In this document: piece after piece, positions 55,499 to 64,000 of the stretch
Layout: each line of letters opens with the position of its first letter
Position numbering within the stretch: position 1 is the first letter of the stretch
Assembly: GCF_013488225.1 (NCBI RefSeq)
Contig: NZ_CP041240.1
Location: 372,001-436,000, forward strand
DNA: 64,000 nucleotides
DNA from: Sinorhizobium mexicanum
GTDB lineage: Bacteria; Pseudomonadota; Alphaproteobacteria; Rhizobiales; Rhizobiaceae
Direction of reading: 5' to 3'
Position numbers and translations under genes: made by a program
The notes under the pieces: generated by a model
What the model was told of the DNA's origin: nothing
The model's input: only the letters and a program-made list of their open reading frames with translations
Database searches by the model: none

Positions 55499-55724
55499 TG
55501 TATGCTCTTTCGATCGCGGCGGTCGGATCAGTGATCACAACAACTGACCCCAGGTCGCTCACAAGCTTCCTCGGCGGCCTTAAAGACGTTCGCCAGGCCT
55601 GAGGTGAGACCCTTACCAAATACTCTGGTTGGTAACGATTCCCGACCGATGTCGGCCGCCTCCTCGCGCTCCGGAGACGACCCGGTTTTTTATAGAGCCG
55701 TGCCGTTACCCTCACAGGCGCGGA

Positions 55725-56003
55725 TTACTTGTTCATCGCGTCCTTGAGCGCCTTTGCCGGCTGAAAGGTCAACTTCTTGGCGGCAGCCACCTTGATCGTC
55801 GCGCCGGTTGCGGGATTACGCGCATCGCGCTCCGGCGTTTCCTTGACCTTGAACTTCCCAAACTGGGGAATTGAAGTCTCGGCGCCCGACGTTGCTGCAG
55901 CAGCAACAGCCGCGAAAACAGCCTCGACTATGGTCTTGCTCTGCGCCTTCGTCAGACCGTAGTCGGTGGCGATCTTGTCGGCGATTTCAGTGGTGGTGGT
56001 CAT
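55725..56003 (-). CDS. HU-family DNA-binding protein
   Basis: The product has 92 residues from ATG 56003, with GAGGG 7 nt upstream; the frame is open to 56225. KIATDYGLTKAQSKTIVEAV and IPQFGKFKVKETPERDARNP (in the GF.F..R.RNPxTG region, here NPATGATIKVAA) are diagnostic. HU proteins bend and pack DNA; a plasmid copy may serve replication, transfer or silencing. It lies near the conjugation region. Confidence 0.93.
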   Translation of the reverse strand: MTTTTEIADKIATDYGLTKAQSKTIVEAVFAAVAAAATSGAETSIPQFGKFKVKETPERDARNPATGATIKVAAAKKLTFQPAKALKDAMNK

Positions 56004-56244
56004 GATTGAGCCCTCATTATGTCCGCGGAAACATTTCCACCGGATCCATCCATTGTCACGGCTCGGCGGGTGTGCGATCCAGACAATCATATTCATTTTC
56101 CACAGCTTGCTGACCGGCAACGGATCTTTCCGGCAGCTGGCGCCACCCCACACGCGTTCCGGGACTCCTTGAAACAGCGGCACGAGGCTGTATTCAGCCC
56201 TGCGGCAAGGCTTATGCACTGGCATTTATCCCCGCAAGGATGTA

Positions 56245-56502
56245 ATGGCGCATGAAAGACATTCGAAGGTCATGATGGAAGAGACGGTCCAAATCGGAAA
56301 CCGTGGCGACTTTGGGCTCTGGGCGATTGAAGTTGCCAAGCAAATTGTCGGCGAGCAAGGCTTCGACCTTGCGAAGGCGGCACGTGACGGCACGGAGGAT
56401 GATGTCCGCGCTGCCGGCAACGCTTTGGGCCAGGCGATCACAAATGCGCTGCTCGAAGTCTATGACGGGCTGCTGCAGGAAGCTCCCGCGGACGCGACGT
56501 AA
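56245..56502 (+). CDS. small conserved protein next to traG
   Basis: The product has 85 residues, with AAGGA 4 nt before ATG 56245 (an ATG at 56275 is another option). It is mostly helical: GLWAIEVAKQIVGEQGFDLA and NALGQAITNALLEVYDGLLQ. No family is recognised. It converges with traG, whose stop lies 4 nt away. Confidence 0.6.
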   Translation: MAHERHSKVMMEETVQIGNRGDFGLWAIEVAKQIVGEQGFDLAKAARDGTEDDVRAAGNALGQAITNALLEVYDGLLQEAPADAT

Positions 56503-56506
56503 GACT

Positions 56507-58429
56507 TCACCGCTTCTCAGCGCTGGCCCGGAAGAACACATTTGGCTTTACGCACGCCTTCATGTCCTCACGCCGAAACCAGATCGCGCGCCCGCATCTG
56601 AGCGGTGCATTTCCGGCCGTGAACACGATCTGCTCGTCAGCCCGCATACGAAGAACTTCATGTGGCTGGATCAATGGTCGCGCGGCCAACTGCTTCGAGC
56701 GTGTGCGGGAAGAACCCTTGGACTGGAAACTGCGGCTGACCTGATCGATCTCGACCGTGGTCATGCCGCAGCGTCGGGAAATATAATCGGCCGTTTCCGG
56801 ATCGTTGATCGCGGCGAAGGAAATCCAGCTCGCGCTCTCGAACCACTTGCTGGCGGCGTCCCGCCCTCCATAGGTCTCGCGCATCTGTCCGATCGACTGG
56901 TAGATCATGGTGAGCATGATCCCGTATTTGCGACCGGCATCTCGGGCTGTCTCGAGGATCCGCATGTAACCGAGGCGCGCCACCTCGTCGAGGAGGAAGA
57001 GCGCCCTGCCCTCCATCTCGCCATTGCGGTTGTAGATTGCGTTCAGGAACGAGCCGATGATGACGCGTGCCAGGCCGGCATGTGTTTCCAACGTCTTCAG
57101 ATCGACGTTGATGAAGACGTCTGTGTTTCCTTCAGCAATATCGCTTGTCGTGAACGTCGTTCCAGAAACCAGTGCGGCGTAGTTCGGGTAGGAAAGCCAG
57201 TGCGTTTCCTTCACCGCATTGGCGTAGACGCCCGAGAAGGTTTCGGGGGTCATGTTCACGAAGGCCGCAACGTTTTCCTTCACGAAGTCCGAGTTCGAAT
57301 TGTGGTAGATCGACTGGAGGCGTTCGCGCAGCTTGGGTTCCGGCTCGGAGAGATTCTTGCGCACCTGGCGCAGCGTCTGCTCCGGCTCCCTGGTGTGACC
57401 GGAGAGGCAAACGTCGGCGATGAGTGCTGTCAGCAACTGCAGAGCCGAGGCGCGGAAGAAGTCGTCGCGCACGCCACGCGCGCCGCCGCTGTCGCTCATG
57501 ATCCACGAGGCAACGGAAGCAATATCCTCCTCCTTGGTTCCGCCGAAACGCCCGATCCAGTCGATCGCGTTGAAGCCGATTTCCGAGTTCTTCGGGTCGA
57601 GGACGAAGACGTCGCGGTTGGCACCGCCTCTGTGTTTTGAGACCATAGGCGCGACCTCGTTCGAAGGATCGAGAAGGACAAGGGCGCCGCCCCATTTGAG
57701 CGCGGTCGGGATCGTGACAGACGTCGTCTTGAAGCCGCCGGAGCCTGCGAAGACGATGCCGTGCGACGGGCCGAACGAGCCGTCGAAACATAGAAGCGGC
57801 GCCTTGCCGCCGGCGCCCCACGTCTCGGCGCTGTCGGCGCGAAACGACTGTGCCGCCACGCTATCCTTGTCGACGCAGTAACGCTCGCCGATCACGATGC
57901 CGCCACTCTCCGGAAACACCTTTTCCGCTTCCGGTAGTTTCATCCACTCAGCCTCGCCGTACAGTGCCCGCTTTCCATAGATACGCTTCGGTTCGGCTTT
58001 GGCGAAGGCCGCGTTGCCGGCGATCACCACCCGCAAGCCGAAGAGCGCCGACATCAGCGCGGCACCGGCCCCGATCGTCGTCGCCGGATCGACATAGGAG
58101 AAGATGGACTTTCCCCGCGGAACTTGTGCAGCGAATGCAGACAACCTGACGAATTCGCGCATTGCAGCGATCAGGATCGTCGCTGTCGCTCCGGCGAGGA
58201 CGCCCCATCCTGCCGTTCTGATCCTCGCCGAGCCGGCGCTGGCGAACAGGAAGACGATGCCGAGTAGTGCCGCGACGAGATAGGGCAGAGCGATGCCGGC
58301 GCGGCCGAGTGTCTGCTGCGCGGCCTCCGATTTTCCGAAAGCGGGCAGCCAGTTTTCGGTCCCCGCCATACCGATGATGACAAGAAGCATCAGAGCGCAG
58401 GGCGCGAGGAACAGCATGACCCTAGTCAT
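56507..58429 (-). CDS. traG: TraG, type IV coupling protein
   Basis: The product has 640 residues from ATG 58429 ([20 protein letters not shown]), which overlaps the traD stop by 8 nt. N-terminal membrane segments lie in the first 130 residues. Walker A is [18 protein letters not shown] and Walker [16 protein letters not shown]. TraG is the hexameric ATPase that hands the relaxase-DNA complex to the mating-pair channel. The traC-traD-traG order is that of Ti-type plasmids. Confidence 0.96.
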   Translation of the reverse strand: MTRVMLFLAPCALMLLVIIGMAGTENWLPAFGKSEAAQQTLGRAGIALPYLVAALLGIVFLFASAGSARIRTAGWGVLAGATATILIAAMREFVRLSAFAAQVPRGKSIFSYVDPATTIGAGAALMSALFGLRVVIAGNAAFAKAEPKRIYGKRALYGEAEWMKLPEAEKVFPESGGIVIGERYCVDKDSVAAQSFRADSAETWGAGGKAPLLCFDGSFGPSHGIVFAGSGGFKTTSVTIPTALKWGGALVLLDPSNEVAPMVSKHRGGANRDVFVLDPKNSEIGFNAIDWIGRFGGTKEEDIASVASWIMSDSGGARGVRDDFFRASALQLLTALIADVCLSGHTREPEQTLRQVRKNLSEPEPKLRERLQSIYHNSNSDFVKENVAAFVNMTPETFSGVYANAVKETHWLSYPNYAALVSGTTFTTSDIAEGNTDVFINVDLKTLETHAGLARVIIGSFLNAIYNRNGEMEGRALFLLDEVARLGYMRILETARDAGRKYGIMLTMIYQSIGQMRETYGGRDAASKWFESASWISFAAINDPETADYISRRCGMTTVEIDQVSRSFQSKGSSRTRSKQLAARPLIQPHEVLRMRADEQIVFTAGNAPLRCGRAIWFRREDMKACVKPNVFFRASAEKR

Positions 58430-58637
58430 CGGTCTCACCAAAAGCCTCTGCACCGATCGCGCTGAGCCGCGAGCGCTCGTGCTCGTCTCCCTTCAGCCGC
58501 CGGCTTGCATCGATGAGGAGCCCGAGTAGCAGCGCCCGCTTCTCATAGCGCATCCCCGCCTTGACGATCAGGCCGCCGAGCTCGATCTTCTCCCGCGTGT
58601 CCTTCTTGCGGGCGCCGGATGTCGTGGTTCTTCGCAT
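58422..58637 (-). CDS. traD: TraD, conjugation accessory protein
   Basis: The product has 71 residues, the size of Ti-plasmid TraD. It starts [20 protein letters not shown] and continues [20 protein letters not shown]. It acts with TraC at oriT in the relaxosome. The start lies 4 nt after the traC stop and the stop overlaps traG. Confidence 0.93.
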   Translation of the reverse strand: MRRTTTSGARKKDTREKIELGGLIVKAGMRYEKRALLLGLLIDASRRLKGDEHERSRLSAIGAEAFGETDD

Positions 58638-58641
58638 CCGG

Positions 58642-58938
58642 TCAAGCCTCACCAGTCCGGCCCGGAGTCGCGCCAGACGCGTCCTGCGTGGCGGGCGGGG
58701 CGCTCTCGCCGTCGCCGCCTCCCCTTTTCCCTCCGGTCGATGGGGCCTCGCCTCCGCGAAACTGCTTCGCCAGATCCTCGAACGCCGCCTGGAGCTCCGC
58801 CTCCTCGACTTCGATCTCGCCAAGCCCGGCCTTCAGTGCGATCCGGCCGATGCGCTCGGCCTCGCGGGTCTCGGCCAGCTTGAGCTGCTCCTGGAGCCTG
58901 GCGATTTCGTTGCGGATCTTCGAGGAGGGTTTCTTCAT
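58642..58938 (-). CDS. traC: TraC, conjugation accessory protein
   Basis: The product has 98 residues from ATG 58938 ([20 protein letters not shown]), as in known TraC; the frame is open to 59085. The N-terminal half is a coiled coil ([20 protein letters not shown]) and the end is low-complexity Gly/Pro. TraC joins TraD and TraA in processing oriT, which lies just upstream. Confidence 0.93.
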   Translation of the reverse strand: MKKPSSKIRNEIARLQEQLKLAETREAERIGRIALKAGLGEIEVEEAELQAAFEDLAKQFRGGEAPSTGGKRGGGDGESAPPATQDASGATPGRTGEA

Positions 58939-59079
58939 TCCGACCGTCTCCTTTGGGTGCGAAAGTTTGTCTTTCGGACCCAATCTTGCGGAGGTAAGTG
59001 CGGAACGCACTACTGTGAATCCTACAATCGCCAAGGGCGATGCTTTGGTGAATGATCCCGGCCGCTCGATGAGAGCGGC

Positions 59080-59120
59080 ATCCAAGGGCGCAATTATACG
59101 TCGCTGGCGCGACGTTCTTC
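59080..59120. other. oriT: oriT, origin of conjugal transfer
   Basis: The traC-traA gap holds CCAAGGGCGCAATTATACG followed by the inverted repeat CGTCGC-TGG-CGCGACG. This is the nick region of Ti-type plasmids as I recall it. TraA would cut at the GGGCGCAATT site. The position between the two divergent tra operons is the conserved one. Confidence 0.85.
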
Positions 59121-59190
59121 TTGAGAGCGCCTGGCGGGGCCGATCTCGCGGTCGAGCCGATTTCGCTCACAACCGGGAAAGAATTCCGCC

Positions 59191-62100
59191 GTGGCCGTCC
59201 CTCATTTCTCCGTCAGCATCGTAGCCCGCGGCTCCGGCCGCAGCGCCGTCCTGTCGGCGGCGTACCGGCATTGCGCGAAGATGGAGTACGAGCGGGAGGC
59301 GCGGACCATCGACTATCGCGCCAAGCGGGGCTTGCTGCACGAGGAGTTCGTCATCCCGGGCGATGCGCCGCAATGGCTCGGGGCGATGATTGCCGATCAC
59401 TCGGTCTCTGGCGCTTCCGAAGCGTTCTGGAACAAGGTCGAGGTTTTCGAGAAACGCTCCGACGCGCAGCTTGCCAAGGACATCACCATCGCCCTGCCGG
59501 TTGAACTTTCGACCGAGCAGAGCATCGCGCTGATGCGGGATTTCGTCGAGCGGCACATCACCTCGAACGGCATGGTTGCCGACTGGGTCTACCACGACGC
59601 GCCCGACAATCCACATGTGCATCTGATGACGACGCTCAGGCCACTGACCGAAAATGGATTCGGCGCCAAGAAGCTGCCCGTAGTCGGGCCGGACGGCAAT
59701 CCGATCCGCAACGACGCCGGCAAGATTGTCTACGAGCTTTGGGCCGGCAGCGCCGACGACTTCAACGCCTTTCGCGACGGCTGGTTCGCCTGCCAGAACA
59801 AGCATCTCGCGCTCGCCGGTCTCGACATCAGCGTCGACGGCCGTTCCTTCGAAAAGCAGGGTATCGAGCTCACGCCGACCATTCATCTCGGCGTCGGCGC
59901 CAAGGCGATCGAACGGAAGTCAGCGGAAGCGGACCGGGACATTTCGCTGGAACGGCTGGAGCTGCAGGAGGAGCGTCGAGCCGAAAACGCCCGCCGCATC
60001 CAGCGCCGTCCGGAGATCGTGCTCGACCTGATCACCCGCGAGAAGAGCGTCTTCGACGAACGCGACGTCGCCAAGGTCCTGCACCGCTATATCGGCGATG
60101 CCCGCCTGTTCCAGATCCTGATGGCAAGGATCCTGCAGAGCCCAGAAACGCTCCGTCTCGAGCGCGAGCGGATCGAATTTTCGAGCGGAACCCGAGCGCC
60201 GGCCAAGTACACGACGCGGGAGCTTATCCGGCTCGAAGCGCAGATAGCTAATCGGGCGTTATGGCTGTCTCAACGATCGTCCCACGATGTTCGGGACGCG
60301 GTGTTGGATGCGACGTTCGCGCGCCATTTCCGCCTCTCGGAGGAGCAGACGAGTGCAATCGCGCACGTTGCCGGCGGCGAGCGCATTGCCGCAGTGATTG
60401 GCCGTGCCGGTGCCGGCAAGACGACGATGATGAAGGCGGCTCGCGAAGCCTGGGAGGCCGCCGGATACCGCGTCGTGGGTGGCGCCCTTGCCGGCAAAGC
60501 CGCTGAGGGTCTGGAGAAGGAAGCCGGCATCCTGTCCCGCACGCTGTCGTCCTGGGAGCTTCGCTGGAAGGAGGGCCGGAACCAGCTCGACGACAGGACC
60601 GTCTTCGTACTCGATGAAGCCGGCATGGTCTCGTCAAGGCAGATGGCGCTATTCGTCGAAGCGGCGGTCAACGCCGGCGCCAAACTCGTGCTGATCGGCG
60701 ATCCGGAACAGTTGCAGCCGATCGAAGCGGGTGCGGCCTTCCGCGGCATTGCCGATCGCGTCGGTTATGCCGAGCTCGAAACCATCTATCGCCAACGCCA
60801 GCAGTGGATGCGCGACGCTTCCGTTGATCTTGCACGCGGGAATGTCCGCAATGCGGTCGAGGCCTATCGTGCGCAGGGCCACGTCAACGGATCGGAGCTG
60901 AAGGCCGATGCGGTGCGGGCGCTGATCGCCGATTGGAACCGCGACTACGATCCAGCCAAATCTTCGCTGATCCTCGCCCATCTGCGTCGCGACGTGCGGA
61001 TCCTCAACGAAATGGCGCGCGCAAAGCTCGTCGAACGCGGCATCGTCGCCGATGGTTTTGTCTTCCGGACCGAAGACGGTAACCGGAAATTCGCCGCTGG
61101 AGACCAAATCGTATTCCTGAAGAATGAGGGTTCGCTCGGTGTCAAGAACGGCATGTTGGCGAAGGTCGTGAACGCAGCGCCCGGGCGTATCGTTGCAGAA
61201 GTCGGAGAAGGCGAACACCGCCGCCAGGTCACGGTCGAACAACGGTTCTACAGTCATGTCGATCACGGCTATGCCACCACGATCCACAAAAGCCAGGGTG
61301 CCACCGTCGACCGGGTGAAGGTGCTGGCGTCCTTGTCGCTCGATCGCCATCTCAGCTACGTCGTCATGACCCGTCACCGCGACGACTTTGGTCTCTATTA
61401 CGGCCGTCGATCCTTCGCCAAGGCAGGCGGCCTTATTCCGATCCTGTCGCGGAAGAATGCCAAGGAAACGACGCTCGATTATGTGCACGGCAGCTTTTAC
61501 TGGCAGGCGCTTCGCTTCGCCGAGGCCCGTGGCCTTCACCTCGTCAACGTCGCGCGCACGGTCGTACGCGACCGGCTCGACTGGACCATCCGGCAGAAAT
61601 CGAAGCTCATCGAACTCGGCGCACGTCTGGCGACGATCGCCGGCAAGCTTGGTCTGTCTGCCCCCGCGGTCAGGACCTCTCAATCGCACACCATTAAGGA
61701 GTCGAAACCGATGGTACCAGGCATTACCACGTTCCCAAATTCTCTGGAGCAGAGTGTCGAAGACCGGCTTGCCGCCGACCCCGGCTTGAAGAAGCAATGG
61801 GAGGAGGTCTCGTCGCGCTTCCATCTCGTTTATGCTGAGCCGCAAGCGGCGTTCAAGGCAGTCAATGTCGATGCGATACTGAAGGACGAAGCCGCGGCGA
61901 TATCCACCATCGCCAGGATCGGCTCCGAGCCGGAAAGCTTTGGCGCGCTGAAAGGCAGGACCGGGATCCTTGCCAGCCGCACCGACAAGCAGAGCCGAGA
62001 AACGGCCGTCACCAGTGCGCCTGCGCTCTCCCGAAACCTGGAGCGCTATCTGCGTCAGCGGACGGAGGCCGAACGCAAATATGAAGCTGAGGAGCGCACC

Positions 62101-62502
62101 GTCCGTCTGAAGGTCTCCCTCGACATCCCGGCGCTGTCGTCGGCGGCAAAGCAGACGCTCGAGCGCGTCCGAGACGCCATCGACCGGAACGATCTTCCGG
62201 CAGGCCTCGAATACGCGCTCTCGGACAAGATGGTGAAAGCGGAACTCGAAGGATTTGCGAGAGCCGTATCGGAACGTTTCGGCGAACGCACCTTCCTGTC
62301 ACTCGCCGCCAAGGACACGAACGGTCAGCCGTTCCAGTCCGTGACATCAGGCATGTCGGCGGGGCAGAAGGCGGAAGTACAATCTGCCTGGAACTCGATG
62401 CGGACGGTCCAGCAACTTTCCGCACATGAGCGCACAACCGAAGCATTGAAGCAGGCGGAAACACTGCGGCAAACGAAGAGCCAGGGGCTCTCGCTCAAAT
62501 GA
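59191..62502 (+). CDS. traA: TraA, conjugative relaxase-helicase
   Basis: The product has 1103 residues, the usual TraA length, starting at GTG 59191 (MAVPHFSVSIVARGSGRSAV). The relaxase domain has the histidine triad in WVYHDAPDNPHVHLMTTLRP. The helicase domain carries Walker A GRAGAGKTTMMKAA near residue 404, VFVLDEAGMVSSRQM and HGYATTIHKSQGATVDRVKV. TraA nicks oriT, stays bound to the 5' end and unwinds the strand for transfer. traF overlaps its end by 4 nt. Confidence 0.96.
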   Translation: MAVPHFSVSIVARGSGRSAVLSAAYRHCAKMEYEREARTIDYRAKRGLLHEEFVIPGDAPQWLGAMIADHSVSGASEAFWNKVEVFEKRSDAQLAKDITIALPVELSTEQSIALMRDFVERHITSNGMVADWVYHDAPDNPHVHLMTTLRPLTENGFGAKKLPVVGPDGNPIRNDAGKIVYELWAGSADDFNAFRDGWFACQNKHLALAGLDISVDGRSFEKQGIELTPTIHLGVGAKAIERKSAEADRDISLERLELQEERRAENARRIQRRPEIVLDLITREKSVFDERDVAKVLHRYIGDARLFQILMARILQSPETLRLERERIEFSSGTRAPAKYTTRELIRLEAQIANRALWLSQRSSHDVRDAVLDATFARHFRLSEEQTSAIAHVAGGERIAAVIGRAGAGKTTMMKAAREAWEAAGYRVVGGALAGKAAEGLEKEAGILSRTLSSWELRWKEGRNQLDDRTVFVLDEAGMVSSRQMALFVEAAVNAGAKLVLIGDPEQLQPIEAGAAFRGIADRVGYAELETIYRQRQQWMRDASVDLARGNVRNAVEAYRAQGHVNGSELKADAVRALIADWNRDYDPAKSSLILAHLRRDVRILNEMARAKLVERGIVADGFVFRTEDGNRKFAAGDQIVFLKNEGSLGVKNGMLAKVVNAAPGRIVAEVGEGEHRRQVTVEQRFYSHVDHGYATTIHKSQGATVDRVKVLASLSLDRHLSYVVMTRHRDDFGLYYGRRSFAKAGGLIPILSRKNAKETTLDYVHGSFYWQALRFAEARGLHLVNVARTVVRDRLDWTIRQKSKLIELGARLATIAGKLGLSAPAVRTSQSHTIKESKPMVPGITTFPNSLEQSVEDRLAADPGLKKQWEEVSSRFHLVYAEPQAAFKAVNVDAILKDEAAAISTIARIGSEPESFGALKGRTGILASRTDKQSRETAVTSAPALSRNLERYLRQRTEAERKYEAEERTVRLKVSLDIPALSSAAKQTLERVRDAIDRNDLPAGLEYALSDKMVKAELEGFARAVSERFGERTFLSLAAKDTNGQPFQSVTSGMSAGQKAEVQSAWNSMRTVQQLSAHERTTEALKQAETLRQTKSQGLSLK

Positions 62503-63065
62503 CGGCTGCAACTCGAACAGGACCGCGGGCGTTCGCGCGGCGAAGGCAATCCGCCATCACCCTATCGATTTCTGCCGCTGCCATCGCACTGGTCGCACTG
62601 ACGGGCTTCCCGGGCGGCTATCGGATCAATCTGACGCCGAGCGAGCCGCTCGGTCTCTGGCGCATTGTTCCGCTCGACGGTCCGGCTGACGTCGGCGACC
62701 TGGTGTTCATCTGCCCGCCGGACACAGCCAGCATCCGGGAGGCGAGAGCGCGGGGCTATCTCCGCTCCGGTCTTTGCCCGGGCGGTGTCGCACCGCTCAT
62801 CAAGACGGTCGTCGCGGTTGGCGGCCAGCGCGTCGAAATTGCGGCCGAGGTGACGATCGACGGGCGCATGCTTCCTACGTCCACTTTGGCGGAGAAAGAC
62901 GGCAAGGGTCGACCGCTGACGCCCTTCGCAAGCGGTGTCGTGCCGCGCGGACAGGTCTTCCTGCATTCGGCTTTCGCCGGCTCGTTCGACTCCCGCTACT
63001 TCGGGCCAGTGCCGACTTCCAGCATTCTCGGCCTGGCGCAGGAGGTGCTGACCTATGCACCGTGA
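62499..63065 (+). CDS. traF: TraF, conjugative transfer signal peptidase
   Basis: The product has 188 residues. A membrane segment at 20-37 is followed by the catalytic Ser in TPSEPLGLWR and the Lys in APLIKTVVAVGGQRVEI, the S26-type dyad. SAFAGSFDSRYFGPVPTSSI is the conserved C-terminal box. TraF matures the pilin of Ti-type plasmids. It overlaps traA by 4 nt and traB by 11 nt. Confidence 0.95.
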   Translation: MTAATRTGPRAFARRRQSAITLSISAAAIALVALTGFPGGYRINLTPSEPLGLWRIVPLDGPADVGDLVFICPPDTASIREARARGYLRSGLCPGGVAPLIKTVVAVGGQRVEIAAEVTIDGRMLPTSTLAEKDGKGRPLTPFASGVVPRGQVFLHSAFAGSFDSRYFGPVPTSSILGLAQEVLTYAP

Positions 63066-64000
63066 TTGCCTCGGACCGACTTTGCTCATAATCGCATCGG
63101 TCATCGCCGGCACGGTGGCATGGAGCGGCCACATACTGCTGCTGCCGGCGGCACTCGGGTTTCCCGTCCTCTGGTCGCTGGCGCGAACGAGGCACACGGC
63201 AACGCTCGTGTCTGCCGCATACTTCCTGTCAGCGTCACGCGGCCTGCCGCAAGGCGTGGCAGCCTTCTATGCGTCCGATCTCTGGCCCGGTCTGCTGCTG
63301 TGGTTGGCCGCCTCCGCAAGCTTTGTTGCGGTGCATGCGCTGTTGTGGACGAAGGATACCGGCCGTCGCCCGGCTCGCTATGTTCTGGCGGCCGCCCTGA
63401 TGGCAATTCCCCCTTTCGGCATTACCGGCTGGGGGCATCCCGTCACGGCCGCCGGCGTGCTGTTTCCGGCATGGGGATGCTGGGGACTGGCTGTCACGAC
63501 AGCCGGCCTCGCGGGCCTCGTTTCCCGCCTATGGCCGGCTGTCGCCATTGCCCTCACAGGCTTTTGGCTCTGGTCCGCCGCATTCTGGACCGAGCCGAAG
63601 CTACCGGAAGCATGGCGGGGCGTCGATCTCGAACTAGGTGCTTCGCTCGGACGGAACACCAGCATGCTGCGCCACCGTGATCTGATTGCAACGGTGACCG
63701 AACGAGCCTCGGACGGTGCTCGATACATTGTCCTTCCCGAGAGCGCTTTGGGCTTTTGGACGCCGACAATTGAGCGCCTCTGGACCCGTTCGCTGGCAGG
63801 ACAAGATGCGACGGTTCTCGCGGGTGCCGCAATCGTCGACGCGGACGGATACGACAATGTCATCGTTGCGATTTCCTTTGAGGGCAGTCAGATTCTCTAC
63901 CGGGAACGGATGCCGGTTCCAGGCTCTATGTGGCAGCCCTGGAGGCGGCTCTTCGGCGGCAGCGCCGGTGCAAACGCGCATTTCTTTGCAAATCCGGTCG
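63055..64000 (+). CDS. traB: TraB, conjugation protein (partial, runs off right edge)
   Basis: The frame opens at ATG 63055 (MHRDCLGPTLLIIASVIAGT), with GGAGG 9 nt upstream, and stays open to the window end: 315 residues without a stop. Several membrane helices fill the first 180 residues. A nitrilase/apolipoprotein N-acyltransferase-like domain then begins with ARYIVLPESALGFWTPTIER, with Glu in the PES motif. TraB increases transfer efficiency in Ti plasmids. The end, with the remaining catalytic residues, is missing. Confidence 0.9.
   Translation, partial: MHRDCLGPTLLIIASVIAGTVAWSGHILLLPAALGFPVLWSLARTRHTATLVSAAYFLSASRGLPQGVAAFYASDLWPGLLLWLAASASFVAVHALLWTKDTGRRPARYVLAAALMAIPPFGITGWGHPVTAAGVLFPAWGCWGLAVTTAGLAGLVSRLWPAVAIALTGFWLWSAAFWTEPKLPEAWRGVDLELGASLGRNTSMLRHRDLIATVTERASDGARYIVLPESALGFWTPTIERLWTRSLAGQDATVLAGAAIVDADGYDNVIVAISFEGSQILYRERMPVPGSMWQPWRRLFGGSAGANAHFFANPV

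Noticed and set aside
56303..57640. 445-codon open frame on the plus strand
   Set aside because: It is antisense to traG, which is full length and conserved.
60649..61845. 398-codon open frame on the minus strand
   Set aside because: It is antisense to the traA helicase region.
1..64000. CRISPR arrays, tRNA and rRNA genes
   Set aside because: None seen: no regularly spaced repeats and no tRNA- or rRNA-like stretches were recognised by eye.

Overview
The window is a piece of a symbiotic plasmid from a member of the Rhizobiaceae (Rhizobium/Ensifer type). Evidence is a nearly complete set of nodulation genes with nod boxes, a RepC replication initiator with its antisense RNA signals, and the conjugation region of an Agrobacterium/Rhizobium (Ti-type) plasmid with an oriT. 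The nod gene set (nodABCSUIJ, H, PQ, FE, two full nodA, several nodD copies) most resembles, from memory, the Rhizobium tropici type of symbiotic plasmid. It predicts a sulfated, N-methylated, carbamoylated Nod factor, possibly with a special acyl chain.

Layout: (1) 1-1753, minus: the start of a Schlafen/AlbA_2 plus STAND-type NTPase protein, a defence-like gene running off the left edge. (2) 1.75-5.2 kb: decayed sequence with a transposase remnant, short repeats and an intact omptin outer-membrane protease gene. (3) 5.25-8.86 kb, minus: the most unusual locus. It has a subtilisin-like protease, a 73-residue CxxC protein, a separate protein resembling the C-terminal domain of the cyanobactin proteases PatA/PatG, and four small genes in a row. 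The small genes share an N-terminal leader-like block (PGFTAE..LY) and a VPQ/IPQ element, then diverge into Cys-rich tails. This looks like a ribosomally made, proteolytically matured peptide (RiPP-like) system. I know of no described rhizobial example. (4) 9-10.3 kb: IS3 and cyclase/TPR fragments, a SnoaL-like gene and a truncated cysQ. (5) 10.28-21.8 kb, minus: nodA-B-C-S-U-I-J, an aldo/keto reductase, then nodH-P-Q, read from a nod box at 22.1 kb. (6) 22.1-32.4 kb: a nodD remnant, nodFE with its own nod box, a nodAB remnant, two intact nodD genes, a second complete nodA, and a LacI-type regulator / hisC / flavin-monooxygenase group with palindromic operators.

(7) 32.4-36.9 kb: an AhpD-like remnant, a DUF2867 gene, and repC preceded by a counter-transcribed RNA gene. 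No repA or repB lies directly upstream. (8) 37-56.5 kb: genes typical of rhizobial plasmid backbones. These are DUF3991/TOPRIM, DUF1419, DUF3085, a giant methylase-helicase broken by a frameshift, ParB-like, DUF7007, YjdM-like, ArdC-type antirestriction, DUF736, WGR, a HAD phosphatase and HU. A phospholipase-D-like gene is inserted in the opposite orientation. Many backbone genes have long GC-rich leaders and hairpin terminators. (9) 56.5-64 kb: traG-traD-traC diverge from traA-traF-traB around an oriT at about 59.1 kb. traB runs off the right edge.

Together the parts describe a self-transmissible or mobilisable symbiosis plasmid. It carries Nod-factor synthesis genes next to an uncharacterised secreted-peptide system and surface protease, with many duplications and decayed copies from recombination. 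All calls are by eye from translated sequence and memory of the families; no database search was run.
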